Counted from the first letter of the stretch, positions 38,677 to 48,515 are shown. The stretch: DNA of 64,000 nucleotides from Evansella halocellulosilytica (GCF_002335745.1 NZ_NIST01000001.1:4682191-4746190); one strand, 5' to 3'. Notes: a model not told the origin generated them from the letters alone. Program-made: numbers and translations.

Positions 38677-39666
38677 CTAATCAATAACCCGTTCTGCAAA
38701 AGATGGATCAATTAATAAATCTACTAAACTTTCAATATCAAGTTCTTCTTCCATCACCCCAGCCTCTTGTAAAACGAAGCCTGCTTCTGTCAAGCTTTCA
38801 ACATGCTCATCACCCGGAGTAGGATTTGAGAAATTATTTCTTTCTAACTGAAGTTCTGCAACAGCTTGATCCATCTGTGCTTCACGTGCCATAATTTCTA
38901 CCGTATCTTCAGGGTTATCCAGCACCCATTTTCTTGCTTTTTCATACACTTCTATGACTCGCTCCACAGCGTCAGGATAATCATCTGCAAACTGCTCACG
39001 CACATTTAAAAAACCGTACGTATTAAAGCTAGTGTTTCGATAAAATAATTCAGCATCTGTTTCTAATTCTTGACGTGCCATGTGAGGATCAAGTCCAGCC
39101 CATGCATCTACTTGACCTGTTGATAATGCATTAGCCCCGTCACTGTGCTGTAAATTGACGACTTCAACATCATCAACACTCAAGCCATGTTCATTTAAAG
39201 CACGAACTAAAAAAATATATGGGTCAGTTCCTAACGTTGCGGCAATCGTCTTTCCTGCTAAGTCAGCAGTTGATTGAACACCTGATCCTGATTCCGTCAC
39301 GAGTGCTGTCCACTCTGGCTGAGAATAAATGTACACATTTTTAATTGGCGCATCATTCCCTTTTGCCATTAAAGCTGCAGCACCTGCAGTTGAACCGAAA
39401 TCGACACTGTTACTGTTTAAAAATTCAAGTGCACGATTACTTCCTTGGCTTAGGACAAAATCAATCTCTACCCCCTCTTCTTCAAACTCTTCCTCTAGCC
39501 ATCCGAACTCTTTTACGATTAAACTCGTAGGTGAGTAATACGCATAATCTAATGTAATCGTATCTGGTAAACCGTCTGTCCCTGACGTAGAGGATCCGCA
39601 TGCAGTACTGAAAATTACAGCAATAACTGCTGTGAGTATTAATCCAAATTTTTTAATCATTGTCAT
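38677..39666 (-). CDS. ssuA: Sulfonate-type ABC substrate-binding lipoprotein (SsuA-like)
   Basis: 329 residues. Lipobox VIFSTAC (Cys at about 23). The binding domain has the SsuA-like pattern FVLSQGSNRALEFLNSNSVDFGSTAGAAALMAKG and a second-lobe GKTIAATLGTDPYIFLVRAL. Strongly acidic surface. It is probably a receptor for aliphatic sulfonates; methionine precursors or sulfate esters are alternatives. It lies 28 bp after metY. Confidence 0.9.
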   Translation of the reverse strand: MTMIKKFGLILTAVIAVIFSTACGSSTSGTDGLPDTITLDYAYYSPTSLIVKEFGWLEEEFEEEGVEIDFVLSQGSNRALEFLNSNSVDFGSTAGAAALMAKGNDAPIKNVYIYSQPEWTALVTESGSGVQSTADLAGKTIAATLGTDPYIFLVRALNEHGLSVDDVEVVNLQHSDGANALSTGQVDAWAGLDPHMARQELETDAELFYRNTSFNTYGFLNVREQFADDYPDAVERVIEVYEKARKWVLDNPEDTVEIMAREAQMDQAVAELQLERNNFSNPTPGDEHVESLTEAGFVLQEAGVMEEELDIESLVDLLIDPSFAERVID

Positions 39667-39694
39667 TTTTACATCTCCTCTACTAGTTGATCAT

Positions 39695-41488
39695 TTATAT
39701 TTCACAAGCGAATGTTGAGATCGTTCCACGTAACCGTTGAGCCTCTTTATACGTGCAGCGGTTATGAACGACATCTATACCTGCTTCCTTCGCAATAATT
39801 GCTGCTTTTTCTGAAATTACTCCTTCTTGAAGCCAAAAGATTTTCGGCTGAACAACTGCTGCTTCTTTCGCTAATTCGATTGCCGCTTCCGGGCTTCGGA
39901 AAATTTGCACAATATCAATTGGACCTTCAATACTTTTTAGGTTTGGAAACGCTCGTTCTCCTAGCACCTCTATTTCTCTCGGATTAACTGGAATAATTTT
40001 GTATCCTAGCCGCTGCATTTTCTTTGCTAGACGGTGACTGGGTCTTGCTTCATTAGAACTTAATCCGACAATCGCTAACGTCTTTTGTCGCTGTACAGAC
40101 TCACCATTGACTGTCTCAGATGTATATTCGGATGATAGAGCCCATTTAATTACTCCTTCATCGTTAATAACTTTATTATTTTCATTCCCTTCACCCGTTG
40201 CTTTTTGAAGAGCTTGATCTAAATCTTTATATAAATCTTCAACATTTTCTATTCCTACAGATAACCGGACAAGATCTTCTGTGACCCCAGTAGCAGCAAG
40301 CTCTTCATCAGACAATTGCTGATGTGTCGTAGATGCAGGATGAATAATTAAACTTTTTGCGTCACCGACATTCGCTAAATGCGACCAGAGTGAAATATGA
40401 TTAATTAACGTCCTCCCTGAATCGCGGCCACCTTTAATACCAAAATTGACGATTGATCCATACCCATTTTCTAACACCTCACTTGCAAGATCGTAGGATG
40501 GATGTGATTCTAAGCCTGGATAAGCAACCCAATCGACAGCAGGGTGCTTCTCTAAATAATGAGCTAATTTCAGTGCATTCTCATTGTGCCGCTGAACCCG
40601 TAAGTGAAGAGTTTCTAAACCTTGCAGCAATTGGAAAGCATTGAATGGGCTTAAGCAGGAACCAAAATCTCGTAAAAGTTGAACTCTTAATTTTGTTGCA
40701 AATGCTAATGTTCCGAAATCTTTTGCGTAAACGACGCCATTATAACTTCTATCAGGCTCTGTAAAATGGGGAAATTTATCTGACTGCCAATTAAATCTCC
40801 CTCCATCTACAACGACCCCTCCGATCGATGTCCCGTGACCGCCGATCCACTTTGTCGCCGAATGGACAACAATATCTGCGCCTTGAGTAATCGGCTTACA
40901 AACATATGGTGTCGCAAACGTATTATCAATAATTAAAGGAATGCCTGCTTCATGTGCAACATCTGCAACTGCCTTTATGTCAAGAACATGAAGACTCGGA
41001 TTCCCAATTGTTTCAGCAAAAACAGCTTTCGTTTTCTCATTAATTGCTTTTTTAAAGTTCTCAGGATCTGTCGGGTCTACGAAACGTACGTTAATTCCGT
41101 ATCGCGGCAATGTGATGGAAAATAAATTGTAAGTCCCTCCGTAAAGGTTTGTTGCAGCAACAATCTCATCACCAGCATCTGCAATGTTTAAGATTGAAAG
41201 GGCGATTCCAGCCATTCCTGATGACGTTGCTACTGATGCAACTCCTTCTTCTAATAACGCGATACGCTTTTCAAACACATCGACCGTCGGATTCCCAATT
41301 CGACTGTAAATATTCCCTGGTTCATCAAGTGAAAACAAGCTTTCTGCGTGATCTGTATCATGGAAAACGTAAGATGTCGTTTGGTAAATCGGAACAGCAC
41401 GTGATCCTGTAGTTGGATCTGGCGCCTGCCCACCGTGTAAAAGGACCGTTTCTAAGTTATAAGTTTCATAGTTTTGATCGTTACTCAT
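39695..41488 (-). CDS. metY: O-acetylhomoserine sulfhydrylase fused to a CoA-binding domain
   Basis: 597 residues, well above the usual 430 or so. Residues 1-435 are a PLP Cys/Met-metabolism enzyme: [20 protein letters not shown], and the PLP lysine in [17 protein letters not shown] (about 210). It converts O-acetylhomoserine and sulfide to homocysteine and acetate. Residues about 465-597 form a second domain like CoA-binding YccU proteins: [92 protein letters not shown] sequence of about 25 residues links the two. The start ATG follows AGGAGGAAGATGAAAA. It heads the operon behind a SAM-I riboswitch. Confidence 0.9.
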   Translation of the reverse strand: MSNDQNYETYNLETVLLHGGQAPDPTTGSRAVPIYQTTSYVFHDTDHAESLFSLDEPGNIYSRIGNPTVDVFEKRIALLEEGVASVATSSGMAGIALSILNIADAGDEIVAATNLYGGTYNLFSITLPRYGINVRFVDPTDPENFKKAINEKTKAVFAETIGNPSLHVLDIKAVADVAHEAGIPLIIDNTFATPYVCKPITQGADIVVHSATKWIGGHGTSIGGVVVDGGRFNWQSDKFPHFTEPDRSYNGVVYAKDFGTLAFATKLRVQLLRDFGSCLSPFNAFQLLQGLETLHLRVQRHNENALKLAHYLEKHPAVDWVAYPGLESHPSYDLASEVLENGYGSIVNFGIKGGRDSGRTLINHISLWSHLANVGDAKSLIIHPASTTHQQLSDEELAATGVTEDLVRLSVGIENVEDLYKDLDQALQKATGEGNENNKVINDEGVIKWALSSEYTSETVNGESVQRQKTLAIVGLSSNEARPSHRLAKKMQRLGYKIIPVNPREIEVLGERAFPNLKSIEGPIDIVQIFRSPEAAIELAKEAAVVQPKIFWLQEGVISEKAAIIAKEAGIDVVHNRCTYKEAQRLRGTISTFACEI

Positions 41489-41539
41489 TTTTCATCTTCC
41501 TCCTTAAATTTAAGAACACTACTATTTTTTAATCCTGTA

Positions 41540-41728
41540 TGAAAAAGAAAAACCTTTCCCGAATAGAGAAAGGTTTTCATCAATCAATGTTGCCTTTCTC
41601 TCATCTTTCAAAGTCATACAACTTTGCAGGAATTGGCACCTTGCATGGATTGCTTCAGAATGGAAGTCAAAACATACTGGTTGCCGGGCTTCATCGGGCC
41701 GGTCCCTCCACCTCTCTTGATAAGAGTT
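41540..41728 (-). promoter_or_regulatory. SAM-I riboswitch of metY
   Basis: Minus strand: CTCTTATCAAGAGAGGTGGA, GGGACCGGCCCGATGAAGCC, CGGCAACC, GGTGCCAATTCCTGC, GATGAGAG, then terminator AACCTTTCTC...GAGAAAGGTT with TTTTTC. All conserved S-box blocks are present. Confidence 0.96.
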
Positions 41729-41779
41729 AAACGATATTTTATTTTTTTGTTCTGTTAGTCTCTGTTGTTGGTTTTGTGA

Positions 41780-42000
41780 TGTCGCTTTCGGTGAACACTT
41801 GCCGCGGGCATGGTCCCAACTTCCTCTCATTCTTCGCTGCCTGCGGGATTTTCGGCACGTGCTTCTTCCTCTACTAGTTTAGCTTTGTTGCTATCTGCGT
41901 CGAAGCAGTTCATCTTGAAGCGAAGATACTTTGTTTGTTGCTGTTCCCGCAGGTGTAATCACCTTCGCTCGTCACATCAACACCTAATTGTTTTATGTTT
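41780..42000. repeat. Module-rich spacer between metX and the metY riboswitch
   Basis: It contains TTGCCGCGGGCATGGTCCC, TTCGCTGCCTGCGGGATTTT, CGTCGAAGCAGTTC and TTCCCGCAGGTGTAATCACC. These GCCGCGGGC/TTCCCGCAGG blocks are the same types seen in the leaders of the edge IS1182 copies. No ORF with a ribosome site. It probably harbours the metX 3' end. Confidence 0.5.
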
Positions 42001-42037
42001 TTGCATGATCTACAGTGAAATTTAACAGAGCCAATTT

Positions 42038-43117
42038 TTATAATGCAGAATGAACAATCTCACCCCATTTTTCAAATTCAGCTAAAAACCCGTCATGACC
42101 GAAAATCGTTTCTATTTCATGAAAACGGACATTAGCTCCGGTTTCTTTCCAAACATTTGCTAACCGCCTCATCTCTTCTGGCGGATAAAGCAAGTCACCT
42201 TGAAACGCAATTAAATCTACATTTTTGCCATATCTTTTTAACACTTCATGAAGGGGACCTCGATTATATTCAAGGTCATGGTGATCCATCGCCTTTAACA
42301 AATATAAATAACTGTTTGGGTCAAACCGTTTTGTAAATTTTTCCCCTTGATAGAGTAAATACGATTCTACTTGATAGGCGACTTCATCATGTTGACTGCC
42401 CCACTCATGTTTTTGCTCACGATGGAACCGTTGATTGAAGAGACGGTCAGACCGATAGGTGATCATCCCTACCATTCTTGCAACAGACAACCCGTTCACT
42501 GGTGGATCTGATTCAGAATAGTTTCCTTGATTCCATTTCGGATCATCGATAATCGCTTTTCTTGCAATCGCATTATAGGATATACCATAGTCACTCATTG
42601 CAGGGGTGGCTGCCAATACGATAGCCCGATCTATTCTATCAGGAAACATCACCGCCCACTCAAGGACTTGCATCCCACCTAGCGATCCGCCAATGACTGC
42701 TTTTAATTTTGTGACCCCAAGCTGCGATAAAGCTTGCTCTTGTGCACGGACCATATCTCGAACAGTAATGAATGGCAAGCGTGCCTTATATAAATCACCT
42801 GTCGCTGGATTGATCGTCGTCGGTCCAGTTGAGCCGTTACATCCACCAATCACATTGAATGTGATCACTTGATTGGTGTTTAAATCAACATATCCTTGAT
42901 CATCAATTAACCCTCTCCACCAGCCAGGTTCTTCATCAGAACCAACTGTATGCTGGTTTCCAGTTAATGCGTGGCAGACGAGAATTGAATCAGCCATTTT
43001 CGGTCCTGCTCTTTCATAAGCTAAGGTGACATTTTTCAGCTCAAGACCAGAGTCCAATTGAAGAGATGAAAGAGTAACGACTCCCGTTTTCACTTCAAAT
43101 TTTTGTTTTACTTTCAC
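42038..43117 (-). CDS. metX: Homoserine O-acetyltransferase
   Basis: 359 residues, GTG start after GAGGAGGTGGCAAG. Alpha/beta hydrolase fold: nucleophile Ser in AVIGGSLGGMQVLEWA (about 143-158), Asp in LIAFQGDLLYPPEE, His in FGHDGFLAEFE. It has LVCHALTGNQHTVG and GGCNGSTGPTTINP, typical of MetX. It makes O-acetylhomoserine from homoserine and acetyl-CoA for MetY. It is preceded by two SAM riboswitches. Confidence 0.96.
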   Translation of the reverse strand: MKVKQKFEVKTGVVTLSSLQLDSGLELKNVTLAYERAGPKMADSILVCHALTGNQHTVGSDEEPGWWRGLIDDQGYVDLNTNQVITFNVIGGCNGSTGPTTINPATGDLYKARLPFITVRDMVRAQEQALSQLGVTKLKAVIGGSLGGMQVLEWAVMFPDRIDRAIVLAATPAMSDYGISYNAIARKAIIDDPKWNQGNYSESDPPVNGLSVARMVGMITYRSDRLFNQRFHREQKHEWGSQHDEVAYQVESYLLYQGEKFTKRFDPNSYLYLLKAMDHHDLEYNRGPLHEVLKRYGKNVDLIAFQGDLLYPPEEMRRLANVWKETGANVRFHEIETIFGHDGFLAEFEKWGEIVHSAL

Positions 43118-43139
43118 CTTGCCACCTCCTCAAACTATG

Positions 43140-43326
43140 AAAAATAAAAATCTCTCTGCTTGAAAGTAACAGAGAGATAAACATACTGAGCCTCCCTCTC
43201 ATCTTTCAAAGCATCTGCTTTGCAGGAATTGGCACCTTACATCGTATCGACCATATGATAAAAGGTCGATCATCTGCTGGTTGCCGGGCTTCATCGGGCC
43301 ACTCCCTCCGCCTCTCTTGATAAGAG
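43140..43326 (-). promoter_or_regulatory. SAM-I riboswitch proximal to metX
   Basis: Minus strand CTCTTATCAAGAGAGGCGGA, GGGAGTGGCCCGATGAAGCC, CGGCAACC, GGTGCCAATTCCTGC, GATGAGAG, then terminator TCTCTCTGTTACTTTCAAG-type stem and TTTTTA (43140-43178). A complete S box. Confidence 0.95.
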
Positions 43327-43454
43327 ATAATATATATTGTTTTTGGTCATTTTCAAAATATTTTAATAAGTTAATCTTTTAACAGACTAACACTTTAAAT
43401 TATTAACGTCAATCATTTCCATTAAATTTTTACACAATTTCAAAAAAATTTCCC

Positions 43455-43640
43455 AGTAAAAAACCCTTTGCTTACGAGTTAGCAAAGGGGTTAATTGAAT
43501 GGTAAATGTCATTTCGAAGTGGACGAAATGCAGCATTCTCATCTCCCAAAGCTTCTCGCTTTGCAGGAATTAGCACCTTGTACATTACATTGTACCGGTT
43601 GCCGGGCTTCACAGGGCCAGTCCCTCCACCTCTCTTGATA
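43455..43640 (-). promoter_or_regulatory. Second, distal SAM-I riboswitch in tandem
   Basis: Minus strand TTTTATCAAGAGAGGTGG, GGGACTGGCCCTGTGAAGCC, CGGCAACC, GGTGCTAATTCCTGC, GGGAGATGAGAA, then terminator CCCTTTGC...GCAAAGGG with TTTTTTA (43455-43490). P1 is weaker (U-rich 5' strand with wobble pairs), and the usual CCCGATGAAG is CCCTGTGAAG. It lies about 130 bp upstream of the proximal riboswitch, with no gene between. Confidence 0.9.
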
Positions 43641-43682
43641 AAAAATTCCATAAATTTTTTGAAAACTATGAAGTTGAAGAAA

Positions 43683-43711
43683 ATAATACCATCGTTTTTA
43701 TTTGATGTCAA
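43683..43711 (-). promoter_or_regulatory. Sigma-A promoter for the tandem SAM riboswitches
   Basis: Minus strand TTGACA (43706-43711), 17-base spacer, TATTAT (43683-43688): a near-consensus promoter just upstream of the distal SAM-I aptamer. A weaker candidate, TTGACG-17-TAGTCT (43384-43412), lies between the two riboswitches. Confidence 0.8.
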
Positions 43712-43762
43712 AGTATATGATAAAAAAATTTTTTCATGATCCATTTTTAATCAACGGTTAAG

Positions 43763-45682
43763 TTAAACAGTTGTTAAGAAATACGGTTCTATCGTGTCTT
43801 GAACTTTATAACCACCTAAACTTTCGATCTTTTTCTTAAAGTCATGACTGCTCATTACACTGATCAACTTTTGACCTAATTCACTTTCAAAAAATGAACA
43901 GCGCATAACAAGGTCATATGATTCTTCTCCGACAGGAACAAAATCTAGGTCCATCGCTTTTGCAGCTGAATAAATGCCCATACCAGCACTTTCTTTATTC
44001 ATTTTAACCTCAGCTGCTACACTTAAATGTGTGAACATTTCCCGCTCATAACCCTTAATGCAATGAGAATCAATCTCTTGCTCGTTTAAGAGGTGATCAA
44101 ACAATATTCGCGTTCCAGCACCACGCTGCCTGTTCACATATTCAACATTTTTATTAAGTAAACATCGTATCCCTTGAATATTTAATGGGTTTCCCTTCGG
44201 AACAATAAGCCCTTGTTCCCTTTTTAAAAACGGAATGAGTACGATGTCCTCACCAGGCAGATACCGTTCCAAATATGAGACATTATAAACTCCCGTTTCT
44301 GGATCGAGCAAATGGCTCCCAGCAATATGGGTTTCTTTCCTTTTGATGGCCATTAATCCTGCCATACTGCCTGTATGACTTGCTGTAATTTGTGCGGATA
44401 CATCCTCCTCTTTCAGCATCGATGACAGTACGTCAATACATAAATCATGGCTGCCTGAAAAAAGGATCGATGAATCGATTTCTTCTCGTGTTTTATACAA
44501 TTCTACATCGATTTTTTCCCCTTGCTCTACTCCTAAATGCTCTGGCGGAATAACCAATAACCCATCTGCTTTAACTAATGACATCGTCACACTGGCAGAC
44601 CTTGTTAATGGGTTCGCAACATATTCTCCGTCTACTTTTCCAAGATGAACACGAATAAAGTCCTCGGAGCCCATATTCGAGACAATTCTTCGTCCTGCCT
44701 TAGCAGTAATCGTTTCCCGTTTTTGTAATGGAATATGCAGATAGTGACAAATTAATGGTTGGACAAACCATTCCATCGTTAAATATGCACTTACTGGATA
44801 ACCTGGAATACCGATGACGATCGTATCATTTATTTTCGCAATACTGACAGGTTTACCGGGTCTCGTTGCTATCCCGTGTGTCACAACTTCTCCAAGCTCT
44901 CTCATGATATGAACAGTATAATCCTTAGAACCCGCAGAAGATCCTGCATTAATGACAACAATATCTGCTTCTTTTGTACTATCAATGAGTGCATGACGAA
45001 TATCATCAGGGCTATCTCGTACAATCGGCTGCAATTGTGGGAAGCCGCCCCATTCTTCAATCATCTGGGCAAATATCGAGCCGTTAAATTCAATCATTTT
45101 CCCTCGCTCTACTTTTTCCCCTGGAGAAACGAGTTCATTACCAGATGGTAAAATATGTACGACCGGCTTTTTCATAACTGACACGGTCGTTTGACCGGCA
45201 GCCAAAAGAGCTCCAACATCTACTGGCCGCAGTATGTGCCCTTGAGGAAGCAACATTTCACCGTATGTGATGTCTTCACCTACCGGTCTTATTCGCTGCC
45301 AAGGTGTTGCTGGAGAGATAATTTCTAATACTCCAGACTCCACTTCATTAACATCTTCGATCATGATGACTGCGTTATATGGATGTGGAATCGCGTTTCC
45401 TGTGTCGACATATTCAAAATCGATTCCCTCCTTTAAATAAACTGGATTTGATTCATGTGCCGATTCTGTTTTTTCAGCTAAAACAGCAATGCCATCCATA
45501 GCAGAGGCGTGAAAATGAGGGTTTGACATCTGTGCATAGATAGGTGAGGCTGTCACTCGACCGCCTGCCTCTGTTACAGGAATCGTTTCTTCCATCCTTT
45601 GAAAATTCGTCAGCTGTAGACATTCTTCCTGAGCAACCCTCCTCGGTTTATCTTCTAAATAGACAGTTCTCTCATATCCCAT
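43763..45682 (-). CDS. MoeA-like molybdopterin protein fused to a periplasmic-binding-like domain
   Basis: 639 residues. Residues 1-410 are MoeA-like: VTEAGGRVTASPIYA, SAMDGIAV, VVINAGSSAGSKDYT, GIPGYPVSAYL. Residues about 415-639 resemble a type-2 binding-protein/LysR substrate-binding domain (LFSGSHDLCIDVLSSMLKEE, KESAGMGIYSAAKAMDLDFVPVGEESYDLVM), as in the two-domain molybdopterin proteins of Firmicutes and archaea. It may sense molybdate or a cofactor intermediate. ATG 45682 follows AAGGAGTGAGTTGA. It lies 55 bp after a second moeA. Confidence 0.9.
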   Translation of the reverse strand: MGYERTVYLEDKPRRVAQEECLQLTNFQRMEETIPVTEAGGRVTASPIYAQMSNPHFHASAMDGIAVLAEKTESAHESNPVYLKEGIDFEYVDTGNAIPHPYNAVIMIEDVNEVESGVLEIISPATPWQRIRPVGEDITYGEMLLPQGHILRPVDVGALLAAGQTTVSVMKKPVVHILPSGNELVSPGEKVERGKMIEFNGSIFAQMIEEWGGFPQLQPIVRDSPDDIRHALIDSTKEADIVVINAGSSAGSKDYTVHIMRELGEVVTHGIATRPGKPVSIAKINDTIVIGIPGYPVSAYLTMEWFVQPLICHYLHIPLQKRETITAKAGRRIVSNMGSEDFIRVHLGKVDGEYVANPLTRSASVTMSLVKADGLLVIPPEHLGVEQGEKIDVELYKTREEIDSSILFSGSHDLCIDVLSSMLKEEDVSAQITASHTGSMAGLMAIKRKETHIAGSHLLDPETGVYNVSYLERYLPGEDIVLIPFLKREQGLIVPKGNPLNIQGIRCLLNKNVEYVNRQRGAGTRILFDHLLNEQEIDSHCIKGYEREMFTHLSVAAEVKMNKESAGMGIYSAAKAMDLDFVPVGEESYDLVMRCSFFESELGQKLISVMSSHDFKKKIESLGGYKVQDTIEPYFLTTV

Positions 45683-45737
45683 TCAACTCACTCCTTCGTG
45701 TTATGTGCCAGGAAATTGGATGAATAGTTAATCATAC

Positions 45738-46979
45738 CTAAGTGAAAAAGTGTACAGGAACGACTTCCCCTTTTCGTACACCTTCCTTTTTTTCTTCAAT
45801 TTCTAACAATCCATCACTATCGACTAACGTTTTGACTAGTCCAGATTTCCCAAGAACAGGGAACGCATCGAAGTACCCATCCTCTCTTTTTGTTAACTTT
45901 ACTCTGACGTAGTCCGTCCTTCCAGGTGATGATGGGAGGTTTTGGGCAGCAATTGCTCTTGTTATAAGTGGTGCTGGTAACAAGCTCTCACCTTGCAAAT
46001 TTGCTAACATCCGCTTTCCGAACAACTGATAAATGACCATTGCTGATGCAGGATGACCTGGTAATCCGAGGACAGGCTTGTTTGATGACATCGAAAAAAT
46101 CGTCGGCTTTCCGGGTCTTACAGAGACTCCGTGAACGAGAATTCCTGGCTTCCCATCCCCTAAAGCTTGAATGACTTCTGTTGTGTAGTCTCTCGTCCCG
46201 ACAGAACTACCTCCTGAAATGACAATAGCATCACACATGTCGAAAAGCTTCTTTGCTTTTTCGTAAAAGTCTGGATAATCATCTTTGGCGATATCACTAA
46301 CAATCGTTTGATATCCCCATTGCTCAGAAAGTATTGGAATCGTCAATCCGTTCACATCCCGTACCTTTCCACCGTTAACCTCTTTTTCATGAAAAGGGAC
46401 AATTTCATCCCCGGATGATAGATATCCGACCGTTATTTGCTTCTTTACTTTTACTTTCGCATATCCCATTGACGCCAATGCTCCTATTTCCTGAGCACGA
46501 AGACGCTTCCCCTTTTTGAGCATGGTATCCCCTTTGGCAGCATCTTCGCCTTGAAAAATGACGTTTTCATGTTTTGCAACAGACCGATGAACATTTATAA
46601 GGTCGCTGTTTACTTCACAATCCTCAATCATGACAACAGCATCAGCTCCTGGTGGAAGCATCCCGCCAGTTGGCACGTACATCGCTTCCCCTTGCTTCAC
46701 ATATTTATGAACGCCTTGTCCCATTTCAACTTCTCCTATACAAGTTAAGAAGCCAGGCAAAGACTCGCTGACACCAAACGTATCTTTCGCAACGACTGCA
46801 TAGCCATCAACGACAGATCTAGAGAAGGGTGGTACGTCTTCATTAGCTAACACATCTTCTCCAAGTACTCTTTGAAAAGCTTGTTTTAAAGGAATGTCCT
46901 CGATTTGATTCGTCTCTTCAACCATCTCATCAATTATCTGATTCATTTTTGCAACAGATTGTACTCGAAAAAAATTCAT
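45738..46979 (-). CDS. moeA: Molybdopterin molybdotransferase MoeA
   Basis: 413 residues with domain order as in MoeA: DVPPFSRSVVDGYAVVAKD, MLPPGADAVVMIEDCE, GYLSSGDEIVPFHE, VISGGSSVGTRDYT, GLPGHPASAMVIY and a C-terminal domain IV. It inserts molybdenum into molybdopterin. RBS GTGGGGGAGCA. Part of fdhE - mobA - moeA - moeA-like on the minus strand. Confidence 0.95.
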   Translation of the reverse strand: MNFFRVQSVAKMNQIIDEMVEETNQIEDIPLKQAFQRVLGEDVLANEDVPPFSRSVVDGYAVVAKDTFGVSESLPGFLTCIGEVEMGQGVHKYVKQGEAMYVPTGGMLPPGADAVVMIEDCEVNSDLINVHRSVAKHENVIFQGEDAAKGDTMLKKGKRLRAQEIGALASMGYAKVKVKKQITVGYLSSGDEIVPFHEKEVNGGKVRDVNGLTIPILSEQWGYQTIVSDIAKDDYPDFYEKAKKLFDMCDAIVISGGSSVGTRDYTTEVIQALGDGKPGILVHGVSVRPGKPTIFSMSSNKPVLGLPGHPASAMVIYQLFGKRMLANLQGESLLPAPLITRAIAAQNLPSSPGRTDYVRVKLTKREDGYFDAFPVLGKSGLVKTLVDSDGLLEIEEKKEGVRKGEVVPVHFFT

Positions 46980-47017
46980 TGCTCCCCCACCTTTTGAGTC
47001 CGTATCAATTTGGTGCT

Positions 47018-47632
47018 CTAATCAAATTGTTTCGTTACCCATTCAAATTCTTCTGGATGATTCATATTATAAAAAGCCCGCTCAATCTCCTCATTACTGA
47101 AGCCTGCATCAATCAACTCATTCTTTGAAACGTAATAAATCAATATTTGATTAAGTGCTTCTCTTATTTTTAATTGATTTCTTTTTAACTGTCTTTCAAA
47201 AGCAGGCGCTGCAGATGTTTTATATAAAGCATATAAAGGGTGAACCCTTCCATTGACAGATGGTACAACACCTTCTATTCCTTCATGTTTCGTTTTACTA
47301 ACCATATAGTCTGCAATCTTCTGTGAGAAAAATGGCAAGTCACACGCTGCAAAGAAATTCCACTCTGTTTTTGATTGTTCAAGGCATGCATGTAATCCTG
47401 CCAGCGGTCCTTTCTCCTCATAAACATCACCTATGATTTTTACATTTAAAAAGGCATAAGGTTGTTGATCGTTCGCTGCGATCACAATCTCACTTGAAAA
47501 GCTTTCTAATTCTTTTTTTATTCGTTCGATATTCGTCGCATTTCCAACTGAAAGCAAGGCTTTATCTCTCCCCATTCGGCTTGATTTTCCACCTGCTAAA
47601 ATGATTCCTGTGACCTTTTCCAAGCAAGACAC
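47018..47632 (-). CDS. mobA: Molybdenum cofactor guanylyltransferase MobA
   Basis: 204 residues, nucleotidyltransferase fold: N-terminal ILAGGKSSRMGRDKALL (GTP binding), AACDLPFFS (metal-binding Asp), GVVPSVNGRVHPLYALY. It makes the guanine dinucleotide form of the Mo cofactor, as used by formate dehydrogenases and other DMSO reductase-family enzymes. Probable GTG start. 38 bp before moeA. Confidence 0.93.
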   Translation of the reverse strand: MSCLEKVTGIILAGGKSSRMGRDKALLSVGNATNIERIKKELESFSSEIVIAANDQQPYAFLNVKIIGDVYEEKGPLAGLHACLEQSKTEWNFFAACDLPFFSQKIADYMVSKTKHEGIEGVVPSVNGRVHPLYALYKTSAAPAFERQLKRNQLKIREALNQILIYYVSKNELIDAGFSNEEIERAFYNMNHPEEFEWVTKQFD

Positions 47633-47726
47633 GCCTTTCTATCTCGTTTTCTATTACTCTTTGAAGAGATGTTAATCGTTACTGCTTCCCCTTGTGTCAA
47701 AACTTTCTAAATGAGGAACATTCTCT

Positions 47727-48515
47727 TTACTCATCGCCATAACCTTCTTGTTGAGCAATAAAATCTAAGTGTATCGTTTCCAAATCAAGCATAGCTGCCT
47801 CTTTCACTTTAGACAATTGATCTGAATCGATTGCTTTTAAGTAATTTCTACACGTTTTACATACTTCAATTTTTGCCTGACTATCTTCTTCAACCGTAAT
47901 ATAAATGATATTGTCACTTCTATCTTCACCGCAATGCATACATGATACAGGTTTTCCGTGCCATTTTGATTCACAGCGTGGGCAAAGTAAAAGCTTCTCT
48001 TGTTCTCCTTCAATCATAGCAATTCGGGGCGGTTCACCACAGCATGGGCAAGTCCCCATTACACTCCATTGGTGGAGAAATGGGACACATTTTTCACCAA
48101 TAATTTGCAGAAATGGCCGTAACGCTTGTTCAGCAACAAAATGCGGCAGCCAAGGATCTACATTAATCCCTTCAGAGAAGTTATGAAAGTATGCTGTATT
48201 AAAAGTGATTGCAGCTTTAATCCACTCTGTCAAAGCCTCATCTGTTAATGTACTCTTTATTTCCGTAAGGTCGTAGGCAAGCTCAGGGTGTCCCGTTTGT
48301 AAAAATGTCCGTATCGTTTCAACGGCATCTTTATATAATGGTACAGGAACTGGACTGACATTTAATTGAGGTAATACCGGAATCGTTTGATTAAAATCAT
48401 CTGGATTTAAACGTATATTCATTTTTTCATGAATCGTTTCCCTTATCTCATTTTGCTTTTTCATAATTCCTTTTTGCAATTCAATATATTGTTCTGACAC
48501 GACATTCGGCTTCAT
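47727..48515 (-). CDS. fdhE: Formate dehydrogenase accessory protein FdhE-like
   Basis: 262 residues. The C-terminal part has paired CxxC zinc-ribbon motifs: CPCCGEPP, CPRCESKW, CMHCGED, CKTCRNY (about residues 157-235), as in FdhE, a rubredoxin-like protein needed for formate dehydrogenase maturation. The N-terminal helical part is less conserved. Start ATG after AAGGAGGGGGAATGTAA. The structural formate dehydrogenase is not in the window. Confidence 0.85.
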   Translation of the reverse strand: MKPNVVSEQYIELQKGIMKKQNEIRETIHEKMNIRLNPDDFNQTIPVLPQLNVSPVPVPLYKDAVETIRTFLQTGHPELAYDLTEIKSTLTDEALTEWIKAAITFNTAYFHNFSEGINVDPWLPHFVAEQALRPFLQIIGEKCVPFLHQWSVMGTCPCCGEPPRIAMIEGEQEKLLLCPRCESKWHGKPVSCMHCGEDRSDNIIYITVEEDSQAKIEVCKTCRNYLKAIDSDQLSKVKEAAMLDLETIHLDFIAQQEGYGDE

